A DNA stretch of 55,471 bases from the NCBI GenBank assembly GCA_016927755.1, contig JAFGLZ010000113.1, positions 1-55,471 on the forward strand, read 5' to 3'. The translations under genes were made by a program, and so were the position numbers. This document shows, in pieces, positions 32,760 through 41,559 of the stretch. Under the pieces are notes generated by a model that had not been told where the DNA came from, did no database searches, and saw only the letters and a list, made by a program, of their open reading frames with translations. This stretch comes from Phycisphaerae bacterium. Lineage in GTDB: Bacteria > Planctomycetota > Phycisphaerae > UBA1845 > JAFGLZ01. Positions within the stretch are counted from its first letter, which is position 1. Each line of letters opens with the position of its first letter.

Positions 32760-33575
32760 CTAACCGCCGAAGTGGCCGGCGATGCCATCAGCGATGGCGT
32801 TGGCGATCTTGACCTGATAGCTGACTGTGTTCAGTAGCTGGGCTTCCTGCCGGTTGGTGAGGTACCCGCACTCGACGAGGACGGCCGGTCTCGAGTGGCC
32901 GATCAAGACGCGAAAGCCCGCGTCGCGGATGCCGCGGCATGCGATCCCGGCGGCGCGAAAGGCGGATTGGATATGCTGGGCAGCGCTGAGACTGGCGGAC
33001 GAAGCACCCCGTCCGACGTAGATCGTCGCCCCGGAAATGCTTCGGCTGTTGTTGGCGTCCGCGTGAACGGAGACGAACAAGGCCACCCGCTTGCTCTCGG
33101 CCAGCGCGGCTCTATCGTCCAGTTCGACAAAGCGGTCGCTGGTCCGCGTCATGGTGACGCTGGCGCCGCGGCTGCTGAGCAGGGCGGCCACCCGGGTGGC
33201 GATTTTCAGGTTGACCGTCTTCTCCGGCAAGGCCGAGAGCCCTCGCGCGCCCGGATCGCGCCCGCCGTGGCCGGGGTCGACGATGATCGTCGCGCCTCGA
33301 ATCGACGCGCTTCTCCTGGCGGTCCTCGCCGGCGCGGGGCGAGGCGTGGGCGGCGGTGGGGGAGGAGCCGGACGTCTCTCGAGTGTATAGATCGGCGGCT
33401 CGGGCAAATCCCCGATTGCCGGTTCAGGACTCATACACCCCACGAGGACCGTGAGAAGACACAGGGGGAGAGCCAACGCCAAGCGAGGATCGAGTCGGCA
33501 CACCCACGGCGAACGGATGCCCGCGCTCCTCGGTATTCGATCGTTTGCCGGGATGCTTATCGCCTCAGCACGCAT
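32760..33575 (-). CDS. N-acetylmuramoyl-L-alanine amidase (Amidase_3), lipoprotein
   Basis: About 271 residues from ATG 33575, chosen because it places a lipoprotein signal near the N-terminus ('LALALPLCLLTVLVGC'; lipobox LVGC); an in-frame extension to 33698 would read through two hairpins. A proline-rich linker ('RRPAPPPPPPTPRPAPA') leads to the zinc amidase domain: 'TIIVDPGHGGRDPGARG' (His), 'PEKTVNLKIA' (Glu), 'LFVSVHADANN' (His) and 'PAVLVECGYLTNRQEAQLL' (catalytic Glu). All ligands of the AmiA/B/C/CwlM family are present. It would cleave the amide bond between MurNAc and the peptide stem, probably in cell separation or wall remodelling. No AMIN or SPOR domain is seen. Divergent from the alpha-galactosidase operon. 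Confidence 0.9.
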   Translation of the reverse strand: MRAEAISIPANDRIPRSAGIRSPWVCRLDPRLALALPLCLLTVLVGCMSPEPAIGDLPEPPIYTLERRPAPPPPPPTPRPAPARTARRSASIRGATIIVDPGHGGRDPGARGLSALPEKTVNLKIATRVAALLSSRGASVTMTRTSDRFVELDDRAALAESKRVALFVSVHADANNSRSISGATIYVGRGASSASLSAAQHIQSAFRAAGIACRGIRDAGFRVLIGHSRPAVLVECGYLTNRQEAQLLNTVSYQVKIANAIADGIAGHFGG

Positions 33576-33602
33576 TCCACTGTGCCGCCCGCCCCGGTTG
33601 CA

Positions 33603-33625
33603 CCCGTGAAGAACGTTCTCACGGG
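33603..33625. promoter_or_regulatory. Hairpin CCCGTGA...TCACGGG in divergent spacer
   Basis: A 23-nt near-palindrome (CCCGTGA/TCACGGG arms, central AACGTT) 28 nt upstream of the amidase ATG on the minus strand. Potential leader hairpin or operator. Confidence 0.4.
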
Positions 33626-33640
33626 CGAGGAAAGGCGCCT

Positions 33641-33662
33641 CCATGCAGGGTTTCCTGCATGG
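33641..33662. promoter_or_regulatory. Perfect hairpin CCATGCAGG...CCTGCATGG
   Basis: Perfect 9-bp arms with a 4-nt loop, 15 bp from the previous hairpin. The two in tandem in a divergent spacer suggest a leader or terminator arrangement for the amidase transcript, or a two-site operator for the divergent genes. Confidence 0.45.
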
Positions 33663-33789
33663 TAATGAACGAAGTGGCTGTGTCAATGGCGCGAGCATGG
33701 ACCAAGATCACCGGCGGACCATTGCACGCGATCCGTGACCCGGATAGAAAGGTGCTGCGAACAGTCCCGCTTGTTAGGGAGGTGCGTGC

Positions 33790-36700
33790 GTGAACGGCTT
33801 GAAGCGCCGCGGTTACGGGGTATATCAGCATCTGGCCTTCCTTGGCTTGATCGGCGTGTGTTCAGGGATGGATGCGATGGCGGCGACGGGGAGCATCTTG
33901 TCGATTTCTCCGGAATGGCAATCGCAGCAATTCCGTCGCATCCCGGTCGACGGAATCACGGCGTCCACGTCGCTTGACAGCGCCGAAGGAAGCTACGGCC
34001 CACTTCGGGCCTGCGACGCTGATCGCAAGACCAAGTGGGTTGCGTCCGCTTCGCCGAGCAAGGAGCAACCTCAATGGATTCGGCTTGATCTTGCCGGCGG
34101 CGAGCAGAGGATCTCGGGTATTGCCGTCTTCGGCGAAGCCGTCGACAACGACGGGATCCTCGACGCCGACGTTCAGATCCTGCAGCAGGACGGAAAGACC
34201 TTTCGAACCGTTGCCGAGATCCGCGACGCCAAGTCAGGCAGTTGGCTGGCCACGTTCGAACCGATCCCGACCTCGGCGGTTCGTCTGCTGGTGACACGGT
34301 CCGCGGGGCCGACGTCGCACACCGACGTGTTCGAGTTGGAAGTCCTCGGCCCCGCGATACCCCCCGCCGAGCTGCGCGAGTATCTCGGCAAGCGGCTCGC
34401 TGGGACGCAAGAGGAGATGGCCGCGGCACGCTCATCGACAAACGTGTTGACGACGATTGCCGGTGGTCTGCCCTCGGCGGTGCAGGGCGCTCTAGCCGAA
34501 CAGGAGAAGAGGCTCAGGGACGCCTCGGATCGATTGGGCACTTGGGACGCGCTGTCTTCGGCCGACCGGGACCGGCTTGTCCGTGACATCGAGGTGCTCG
34601 CGGTTCATACGAGGCAAACCGCTTCGCGCCTGACTGAGACGGCCAAGACGCTGCCTGTTCGGAGGCAGCTCATCCAAGAGATGTGCCAGCGGGCGAAGCA
34701 GGCAGGAATGCCAAGACAGGCAACAGCACGCAAGGTCGGCGATCGAATCGATCTCGTCAGCGAACGCGTGATTGTTGCTCTGGAAGGAAGCGCCGGGACG
34801 TGGAGCGTTGTTTGGCCCGGCGTGGCGGAGGCGGCGATCTGCCGGGCTCGATCAAAAGTGGAGGTCGATGGCAAGGATCGCGCGGCGGGGGATGCCAAGA
34901 CGACTCACCAGCCGTTCGAGGACCATTTGGGCAAGGGGCAGGAGATCAAGCAGGTCTGGGGCGACGGCATTCGATTCGAGCGATCAGTCCGCATCTACGA
35001 CGGACTGGCGATCGCTACGGCGTTCGGGCGGATTGCCAACCCGACGGATCGCGAGGTCTCACTCGGGACGTGTGAGTTGGTGACCGTCTCGGAACCCGAC
35101 GGCGGCTGGTGGCACACGGGCCATGCGTGGAGTTCGCCGGCGGCGGTGTTCATCGGCGGGATTTCGACGCTTCTATGCGAGCCGGCACGGAGCGGCGACC
35201 TGTCGACCGACGTGGATCGGTCCTACGGAGCGACACAGATCCTGATGCTGGCCAATCGCGAGCCGACGGTCAGCTTGACTTTCGGCTATCTGACGGCGCT
35301 GGAAGCCAGGCCTGACCTCAACGCGTCATACCGCATGGGACAGGGCGGCAAGTCGTTTTCCGCAAGACAGCGATTCCTTGGGCGCAAGCTCGGCCCCGGG
35401 GAGTCGGTCGATCTGGACGCCGTCTATCTCTCCGCCGGCGACGACCCGTACACCGCACTGGAGGCGTACGGCGACGCCGCCGCGAAGTTCACGCAGCAGC
35501 CGGTTCGCAAGGGCCCCACGACGCTATGGTGTAGCTGGTACGCGCATCGAATGGCGATGACGGAGGACCTCGTCCTGGCCAATGCCGCGGTCGCCGCCAA
35601 GCACCTCAAGCCGCTCGGCTTCGAGATCATGCAGCTCGACCACGGCTGGCAGCGCGGCGACGTCACCGGCGATTGGGTCCCGAACGGGCGGTTTCCGCAC
35701 GGGCTTAAATGGCTGTCGGATCAGCTCGCGTCTCGACACGGGCTTCGGCTCGGCGTGTGGATCTCGCCGACCGACGTGGCCGCGACGAGCGAGACGTTCC
35801 AGAAGCATCCGGACTGGATGCTCAAGGACGAAAACGGTAAGCCGCGCGTCAACTGGAAGTGGTACTGGAAGCCGAACCCCAACTGCTACGAGCTGGACGC
35901 GACGAACCCGGCCGCGGAGAAATGGATCGAGGACGTCTTCGCCCAGCTCACGGCCTGGGGCGTGAGCTACTACAAGATCGACTTCATCGCGGCCTGCGCG
36001 GGGGAACACTTCCGCCAGCACGATCCGAAGGCGACGCGCGGCTGGACGGCGCTGCGTCGGGCGATGGAGGCGCTTCGGCGGGGCGCGGGGCAGGATGCAT
36101 GGATCCGCTACACCCAGACCCCGCCGTTGCTGACGGCAGGGCTGGCCAGCGGCACCAACTGCGGAGGCGACACGTTGGATGCGGGCCTCGGAGGGAACAT
36201 CGAGGTGTTGCGAGCGAACGCCCGCTCCCTCGCGGCCGGCTACTGGTTGAACGATCGGTGGTATCACCGCGAAGTGTGCGATATGAGCGTCCGGATGCAG
36301 GCCGACATTGAGGAAACTCGGATGCGGCTCGCGATGATGTCCCTGGCCGGCTGCAGCGCTTCGTTCAGCGACGAGTTCCAGCACCTGCCGCCCTCGCGGA
36401 TACGGATGATGCAGCAGGTCCTGCCTCCGGGCGGACCTATCATGAGGCCGATCGACTTGCTTGACCGGACCATCCCCTCGGTCTGGTGGATCCACTGCAA
36501 GACCGAGTCAGACGAGTGGGACGTCATCGGACTGTTCAACTTCGAGAAGGGCGCCCAGGAGCGGACCGTGACGTGGAAATCGCTCGGCCTGCCGGAGGAC
36601 GCCGAGGCGGCGGTCTTCGAGTTTTGGCAGGAGAAACTGCTGGGCGTTCACAAGGGCGCCTTTGCGCTAATGCTCCCTCCGCAGTCGAGCCGGATCCTGT

Positions 36701-36999
36701 CGATCCGGCGGCTCGCGGGTCGGCCGCAGATCGTCGGCACGGACATGCACGTCCTGCAAGGGTATCGCGAGATCAAGCGGATGGCGTGGGACGAGAAGGC
36801 CAAGGTTCTCTCCGGCACGTGCGAGCGTATGCCCGGGCTGAACTGCCGGCTCTATATCTACGTCCCGGACGGCTTCACACCGCATTTCGAGTTCCCGCTG
36901 ACCGAGAAGTCCGCGCGGCTGACGAACGTGGGCGATCATTTGTGGATGCACGAGATCGAGTTCAAGGAGGCGACGCATGAGTGGCGGATTCCGTTTTGA
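33790..36999 (+). CDS. GH36-type alpha-galactosidase with N-terminal F5/8-type C-like domain
   Basis: 1,069 residues from GTG 33790 (GGGAGG 7 nt upstream). A signal peptide precedes a discoidin/F5-8C-like (CBM32-type) domain (about 50-195, 'KTKWVASASPSKEQPQWIRL', 'TDVFELEVLG'), a helical linker, a beta-sandwich and a GH36/GH27-clan TIM barrel: 'LWCSWYAHRM', 'FEIMQLDHGWQRGDV', 'LRLGVWISPTDV' and 'VSYYKIDFIAA', where Asp731 fits the nucleophile. A distal Asp in 'WYHREVCDMS' is a candidate acid/base, unverified. A short beta domain ends the protein. Likely removes terminal alpha-galactose outside the cytoplasm. First gene of a four-gene operon: the next gene overlaps by 23 bp, and a symporter and a fucosidase follow. 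Confidence 0.85.
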   Translation: MNGLKRRGYGVYQHLAFLGLIGVCSGMDAMAATGSILSISPEWQSQQFRRIPVDGITASTSLDSAEGSYGPLRACDADRKTKWVASASPSKEQPQWIRLDLAGGEQRISGIAVFGEAVDNDGILDADVQILQQDGKTFRTVAEIRDAKSGSWLATFEPIPTSAVRLLVTRSAGPTSHTDVFELEVLGPAIPPAELREYLGKRLAGTQEEMAAARSSTNVLTTIAGGLPSAVQGALAEQEKRLRDASDRLGTWDALSSADRDRLVRDIEVLAVHTRQTASRLTETAKTLPVRRQLIQEMCQRAKQAGMPRQATARKVGDRIDLVSERVIVALEGSAGTWSVVWPGVAEAAICRARSKVEVDGKDRAAGDAKTTHQPFEDHLGKGQEIKQVWGDGIRFERSVRIYDGLAIATAFGRIANPTDREVSLGTCELVTVSEPDGGWWHTGHAWSSPAAVFIGGISTLLCEPARSGDLSTDVDRSYGATQILMLANREPTVSLTFGYLTALEARPDLNASYRMGQGGKSFSARQRFLGRKLGPGESVDLDAVYLSAGDDPYTALEAYGDAAAKFTQQPVRKGPTTLWCSWYAHRMAMTEDLVLANAAVAAKHLKPLGFEIMQLDHGWQRGDVTGDWVPNGRFPHGLKWLSDQLASRHGLRLGVWISPTDVAATSETFQKHPDWMLKDENGKPRVNWKWYWKPNPNCYELDATNPAAEKWIEDVFAQLTAWGVSYYKIDFIAACAGEHFRQHDPKATRGWTALRRAMEALRRGAGQDAWIRYTQTPPLLTAGLASGTNCGGDTLDAGLGGNIEVLRANARSLAAGYWLNDRWYHREVCDMSVRMQADIEETRMRLAMMSLAGCSASFSDEFQHLPPSRIRMMQQVLPPGGPIMRPIDLLDRTIPSVWWIHCKTESDEWDVIGLFNFEKGAQERTVTWKSLGLPEDAEAAVFEFWQEKLLGVHKGAFALMLPPQSSRILSIRRLAGRPQIVGTDMHVLQGYREIKRMAWDEKAKVLSGTCERMPGLNCRLYIYVPDGFTPHFEFPLTEKSARLTNVGDHLWMHEIEFKEATHEWRIPF

Positions 37000-38476
37000 C
37001 GCCGTGGCAAGGCGGCTTCGTTTCGCGGTGGTGCTGGTTCTGATTACGTGTGGGGCTCTCGCCGCGCCGATTTCCGCGCAGCCCTTGCTGACGGAGAATC
37101 GGATGGCCATTGTCGACGGGAAGCCGCGGTTCCTCCTGGGCCTGTACGAGAACCCGAAGGACGACGCCGTGCTCAAGGCGGCGGTCGAGGCCGGGTTCAA
37201 CCTCATCCAATCCAGCGGCGACCGGGCCTCTCTTGATCGGATCGGCAAGCACGGCGCCAAGGCCTGGGTCAACCTCGGAGGCGCGCTGGACTTGAGGAGC
37301 GATTCGCCGGAGGCCAGGGCCAAGCTCTTGGATGGAGTGAACCGGCTGAAAGACCATCCGGCGCTGATTATCTGGGAGGGGCCGGACGAGGCGCTGTGGA
37401 ACGTCTGGTACGCTTCGCATCTCAACTACCTCGGCAACACCGAGTTTCCCGAGATGTCCAAGGCGATCAAGGAGGCACAGGAGAAAGGCGGTCTATCCCC
37501 GGAGGCGGCCGAGCAGCTCTACAAGCTCCGGTCACGGTGTCACGATCTGCATGACCGCGGTCTCTGGGCGAGGTTCGACGAGAAGCGAGCCGAGTTCTGG
37601 CAACGGGTGGGCCGGAAACCGCCGCAACCGTCCGCGACGATGGCCGATCGGGCCGAGCAGACGCGGAAGGTCGGCGAGGGGATGACGCGCGGCATGCAGG
37701 CCGTCCGGCAGGCAGATCCCAAGCACCTCATCTGGCTCAATCACGCGCCGCGAAACAGCATTGCGTCGATGCAGTGGTTCAACCGGGCCGCCGATATGGC
37801 CGGCTGCGACATCTACCCCGTGCCGGTCGACCATGCGCCGGGCCACAGCGATCTCCGAACGCGAGAGCTGCCCTGCGTCGGCGAGTACACCGAGCGCATG
37901 CGCGCCGCGGCGCCGGGCAAGGCGTGCGCCATGGTCCTGCAGGGATTCGGCTGGCGTGACATCCACGAGTCCTACCGGAAGCACCCGGAAGAAATCGGCC
38001 TCGGTCGTCGGCCAAACTTCCGCGAATCCCGGTTCATGGCTTACGACGCGATCGTACACGGCGTCAATGCGATCATGTACTGGGGCACCGCGTACATCGA
38101 GAAGGATTCCCAGCTCTGGAAGGATCTCTTGCGGCTCGCTCGTGAGCTCGGCTCGCTCGAGCCGGCGCTGGTTGCCCCCTCGACGGAGCCCGAGCCCAAG
38201 GCCGTCTCCGAGGAGTCGTACGGATCGACGGACGGCGATGGGATCGTCACGGTGCTGAAGCATGTCGGCGACGACTACGTTTTGCTGGTCGTGAACGAGC
38301 GGCGCAACGGCCTGGCGTTTACCGTCGGGAACCTTCCCGCCGCGCTCAACGGGAAGAAGTTCTACCGGCTGGGTACGGACGAGGAGGTGGTCGTGACGGA
38401 CGGGGCGCTGCGTGACGGGATTCGCAGTACTGACGTGCACGTCTACGCCACGTCTCGTCGATTCGAGTCGAAGTAG
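36977..38476 (+). CDS. Exported TIM-barrel glycosidase-like protein
   Basis: 499 residues; AAGGAGG 6 nt before the ATG, which lies inside the 3' end of the alpha-galactosidase gene (translational coupling). A signal peptide ('FAVVLVLITCGALAAPISAQ') is followed by a GH2/GH5-like beta/alpha barrel: 'KPRFLLGLYENPKDD', 'AGFNLIQSSGD', 'HPALIIWEGPDEALW' (the W-E-x-P-D-E pattern suggests an acid/base Glu), 'DIYPVPVDH', 'VNAIMYWGTAYIEK', and a small C-terminal beta domain ('VLKHVGDDYVLLVVNERRNG'). The sequence is far from the main families and I cannot give a GH number; an inactive carbohydrate-binding role is possible. Position between the galactosidase and the symporter suggests work on the same glycan. 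Confidence 0.7.
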   Translation: MSGGFRFDAVARRLRFAVVLVLITCGALAAPISAQPLLTENRMAIVDGKPRFLLGLYENPKDDAVLKAAVEAGFNLIQSSGDRASLDRIGKHGAKAWVNLGGALDLRSDSPEARAKLLDGVNRLKDHPALIIWEGPDEALWNVWYASHLNYLGNTEFPEMSKAIKEAQEKGGLSPEAAEQLYKLRSRCHDLHDRGLWARFDEKRAEFWQRVGRKPPQPSATMADRAEQTRKVGEGMTRGMQAVRQADPKHLIWLNHAPRNSIASMQWFNRAADMAGCDIYPVPVDHAPGHSDLRTRELPCVGEYTERMRAAAPGKACAMVLQGFGWRDIHESYRKHPEEIGLGRRPNFRESRFMAYDAIVHGVNAIMYWGTAYIEKDSQLWKDLLRLARELGSLEPALVAPSTEPEPKAVSEESYGSTDGDGIVTVLKHVGDDYVLLVVNERRNGLAFTVGNLPAALNGKKFYRLGTDEEVVVTDGALRDGIRSTDVHVYATSRRFESK

Positions 38477-38527
38477 ATGTGGTGTGTTGATCGATAGGCT
38501 TCGTCGTTGCCGGCGGCCCGCGGACCC

Positions 38528-40234
38528 ATGCACGAGTACAACACGTTTGATCTGACCGTCTTCCTCGGCTACTTCGTGCTGGTCGTGGCCATCGGCTTCT
38601 GGACCAGCCGTCGGCAGAAGGCTTCCGTCGGCGATTACTTCCGCGGTGGCAACCGGCTGCCGTGGTATGCGATCGGTTTCTCGATCGTCGCGGCGGGCAT
38701 CAGCTCCGAGCAGTTCGTCGGCGAGGTCGGCTACGCCTACAAGATCGGCCTGCCGGTGGCGAACTGGGAGTGGCTGGTCTTTCCCGCCTTGTCGATTCTG
38801 CTGTGGATCTTCGTGCCGCTGTACGTCCGCAATCGCGTTACGACGATGCCGGAGTACCTCGAGCGTCGGTTCGGCGGCCGGGCACGGACGCTGTACGCGC
38901 TGCTGATGATCGCCAGCTATGTCTTCGTCAACTTCGCGCTCGTGTTCTACACGGGCGGGTTCGCGCTGCACGCGATGTGGGGCGTCAACAAGGTCGCGGC
39001 CGTTTGGGGCCTGGCGCTGGTCACCGGGGCGTACACGGTCTACGGCGGCCTGACGGCCGTGGCGTGGACGAGCTCGTTTCAGTGCGCCTTGCTCATGGGC
39101 GGCGGTCTCTACGTCTTCTTCGCCGGGATGTCGAAGATCGGTTGGGACTTCGGCGCGATTATCGGCACGGGCGAGCAGGCTCACCTGATGACGTCGGCCA
39201 ACCACGAGGTCCCCTGGACGGCCCTGGTCATCCTGATGTTGTCGACCAACGTCTGGTACTACGCGACGAACCAGTACATCAACCAGCGGTGTCTGGCCGC
39301 ACGCGACGAATGGCATGCCAAGATGGGCGTGCTGTTGGCCGGCGGGCTGCAGATCCTCCTTCCGCTGGCGACGTGCTTCCCGGGGATGGTCTATCGCGTA
39401 ATCAACCCCGATCTGTCACACGCGGACGCGGCCTACCCAAGCGTGGTCGCCGCCGTCGTGCCGACCGGTTTAAGAGGATTGGTCGCCGCGGCCATCGTCG
39501 GCGCGATCATGTCGACGGTGTCCGGGCTCGTGAACTCGACGTCGACAATGGTCACGCTCGATATCTTTCAGCGCTGGAAGGGCCGAGACTGGTCCGAAGA
39601 CCGGCTCGTCCGCTTCGGTAAGTGGTCCGGCGCGGTGGCCTTGTTGATCGGCGCCCTGTTCGCGCCGGTCGTGATGAGATGGGAGAGCATGTTCCGCTAC
39701 GCCCAGGACATCTGGGCACCGATGGCGGCACCGGTCGTCGTGGTCTTCCTGAGCGGGGCGCTCTGGAAACGGGCTAGTGAGAGGGGGGCCGTGGCGTGCA
39801 TCTGGCTGGCGATCCTGACCGTGCCGTTCACGCTGGCCAAGGGCGTGCTGGCGGATGCCGACATCCACTTCCTGCCCGAGAACCTGGCCAACTCGATGGT
39901 CTTCGCCGGGGCGATCGGGCTGATCTCGTTGGGCTTCGTCGTGTCGCTTGCCGACGGCGTTCGGCTAGCGGCGGGCGTGTTCGGATCGGTCGTGGTTGGC
40001 GTCTTGGTTCTCGGCATTGCTGCCTACAGCCCGGTGGCGATCGCGTTGGTGATCCTGATCGGGACGGTGGGGTTGATCGGCTGGTTTTGCGTCGCGAGGG
40101 TCGCCCCGGCCGCCAACATGTGGGACCGGTCGATGCTCGCCGGTGAAGGCGCGGGGCACTGGTACAAGAGCCTGTGGCTGTGGTGGGCCATGATGGCGGT
40201 GATCCTTACGGGCATCTATGCCTGGCTGTGGTGA
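38528..40234 (+). CDS. Sodium:solute symporter (SSS/SGLT family)
   Basis: 568 residues from ATG 38528; an in-frame TTG at 38507 is less likely. Around 13 hydrophobic spans, and the SSS signatures 'GDYFRGGNRLPWYAIGFSIV', 'AAGISSEQFVGEVGYAYKIG', 'VYGGLTAVAWTSSFQ' and 'GAIMSTVSGLVNSTSTMVTL', the last containing the Na2-site Ser/Thr motif of SGLT-type transporters. It lies 51 bp after the TIM-barrel gene and 128 bp before the fucosidase, so uptake of a sugar freed by these enzymes (galactose, fucose or a related sugar) by sodium coupling is the natural role. Substrate is inference. Confidence 0.9.
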   Translation: MHEYNTFDLTVFLGYFVLVVAIGFWTSRRQKASVGDYFRGGNRLPWYAIGFSIVAAGISSEQFVGEVGYAYKIGLPVANWEWLVFPALSILLWIFVPLYVRNRVTTMPEYLERRFGGRARTLYALLMIASYVFVNFALVFYTGGFALHAMWGVNKVAAVWGLALVTGAYTVYGGLTAVAWTSSFQCALLMGGGLYVFFAGMSKIGWDFGAIIGTGEQAHLMTSANHEVPWTALVILMLSTNVWYYATNQYINQRCLAARDEWHAKMGVLLAGGLQILLPLATCFPGMVYRVINPDLSHADAAYPSVVAAVVPTGLRGLVAAAIVGAIMSTVSGLVNSTSTMVTLDIFQRWKGRDWSEDRLVRFGKWSGAVALLIGALFAPVVMRWESMFRYAQDIWAPMAAPVVVVFLSGALWKRASERGAVACIWLAILTVPFTLAKGVLADADIHFLPENLANSMVFAGAIGLISLGFVVSLADGVRLAAGVFGSVVVGVLVLGIAAYSPVAIALVILIGTVGLIGWFCVARVAPAANMWDRSMLAGEGAGHWYKSLWLWWAMMAVILTGIYAWLW

Positions 40235-40362
40235 GGGGGCCAGATCACTCCCGCGAATCTGGCGATGGCTGGTTTCTCCTCGAACACTCGAAGCATGACC
40301 AGCGGGGTTGGATTCTCATTGGGACCTTTCGACGATGATCCTCGCTGTTGGGGAGATATGCC

Positions 40363-41535
40363 ATGGTCGCACGTCATTGCGTGTCCTGTGATCATTTCTC
40401 GATCGGCCTTTTGGGAGTCGGGCTCGCGGTGGCGCTGTGCGGATCGGCTCCGGTCGCCATCGGAGCGGAGCCTCGCTTGATCTCGGAATTCACGGAGCAA
40501 GGTGCGTTGGCCATTCAGATCGAGTCGGCCGATGACTCGACACCCACGAAGTACGTCATCGACCTCGCCAGGCATCATACGCCGGCGACACGTCCGACGG
40601 ACCTTGTGAAGCGATGGGAGTCGTGGCGGCTGGGGGCGTTTCTGTGTTTCAACACGAACCAGTTTTCGGGCAGCGAGCACTGCCATACGGGGGATGCGAA
40701 GCTCTACGATCCTCCCGAGTTGGACGTGGCGGGCTGGGTTCGGGCGCTCAAGGCCGGGGGGATGCGGTACGCCGTCCTGACGACGCGCCACACGTCCGGC
40801 TTCTTGCTGTGGGACAGCGCGACGACGACGTTCGACGTGGCCTCGAGCGGCAACAAGACGGACCTGGTCAAGGCCTTCGCCGACGAGTGCGACAAGCAAG
40901 GCGTCGCCCCCGGGCTCTACTACTGCATGTGGGGCGGCGAGAAGTACCGACCGACGGCGAATGCCCGGGCGATCATTCTGGCGCAGTTGTACGAGCTAGC
41001 GACGCGCTACGGGAAGGTACCGTACTTCTGGGTCGACATGATGAACTGGGCGCCGAAGGATCTGCCCGCGCAGCAGGTCTATGACGCCATCAAGAACCTG
41101 CAGCCTGACACGATCGTCATCATGAATCAGCACGTCCAGGACGGGAGGGAGATCAAGTATTTCCCGACGGACGTGCTCAACGGCGAGATTCTGGTGCCAC
41201 CGGCGGAAGGACACAAGCCATTCAGGAAGGTCGGCGAGACGACGTACTACCTGCCGTTCGAGTTCTGCCTGTGCTCGCAGCGCCGCGAGGGCGGAATCAA
41301 GTACGATCCGGTCGGTCCTTCATGCTGGTTCACGTACGGCAAGGGGCGTTCATTCGCGCCCAGCGAACCGTTCCCTGCCCAAGTCGTGGCCGAGCGGATC
41401 AAGCTGGCTTGGCAGCGCGGGGCGGTCAACGTTCTGCTCGCCACCGCTCCGGACCACACAGGTGAGATGAGGCCCGCCGACGTGGAGCAGCTCATCTCGA
41501 TAGGTAAGCTTCTCGCCGGTCAGCTCAAGCCGTAG
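40363..41535 (+). CDS. GH29 alpha-L-fucosidase
   Basis: 390 residues from ATG 40363 (GGGGAG 7 nt upstream); the longer TTG start at 40348 is less likely. A signal peptide ('FSIGLLGVGLAVALCGSAPV') is followed by the GH29 barrel: 'LGAFLCFNTNQFSGSE', 'DVAGWVRALKAGGMRYAVLT', 'TRHTSGFLLWDSATT', 'KQGVAPGLYYCMW' and 'VPYFWVDMMNWAPKD', where Asp225 fits the nucleophile (W-x-D). The substrate-binding half 'INVLLATAPDHTGEM'-like end ('VNVLLATAPDHTGEMRPAD') is also present. No C-terminal beta domain is evident, so it is shorter than many GH29 enzymes. It would release L-fucose from glycans; the last gene of the galactosidase/symporter operon. Confidence 0.88.
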   Translation: MVARHCVSCDHFSIGLLGVGLAVALCGSAPVAIGAEPRLISEFTEQGALAIQIESADDSTPTKYVIDLARHHTPATRPTDLVKRWESWRLGAFLCFNTNQFSGSEHCHTGDAKLYDPPELDVAGWVRALKAGGMRYAVLTTRHTSGFLLWDSATTTFDVASSGNKTDLVKAFADECDKQGVAPGLYYCMWGGEKYRPTANARAIILAQLYELATRYGKVPYFWVDMMNWAPKDLPAQQVYDAIKNLQPDTIVIMNQHVQDGREIKYFPTDVLNGEILVPPAEGHKPFRKVGETTYYLPFEFCLCSQRREGGIKYDPVGPSCWFTYGKGRSFAPSEPFPAQVVAERIKLAWQRGAVNVLLATAPDHTGEMRPADVEQLISIGKLLAGQLKP

Positions 41536-41559
41536 GTTGCGTTCCAGCCTGTCGACCGA

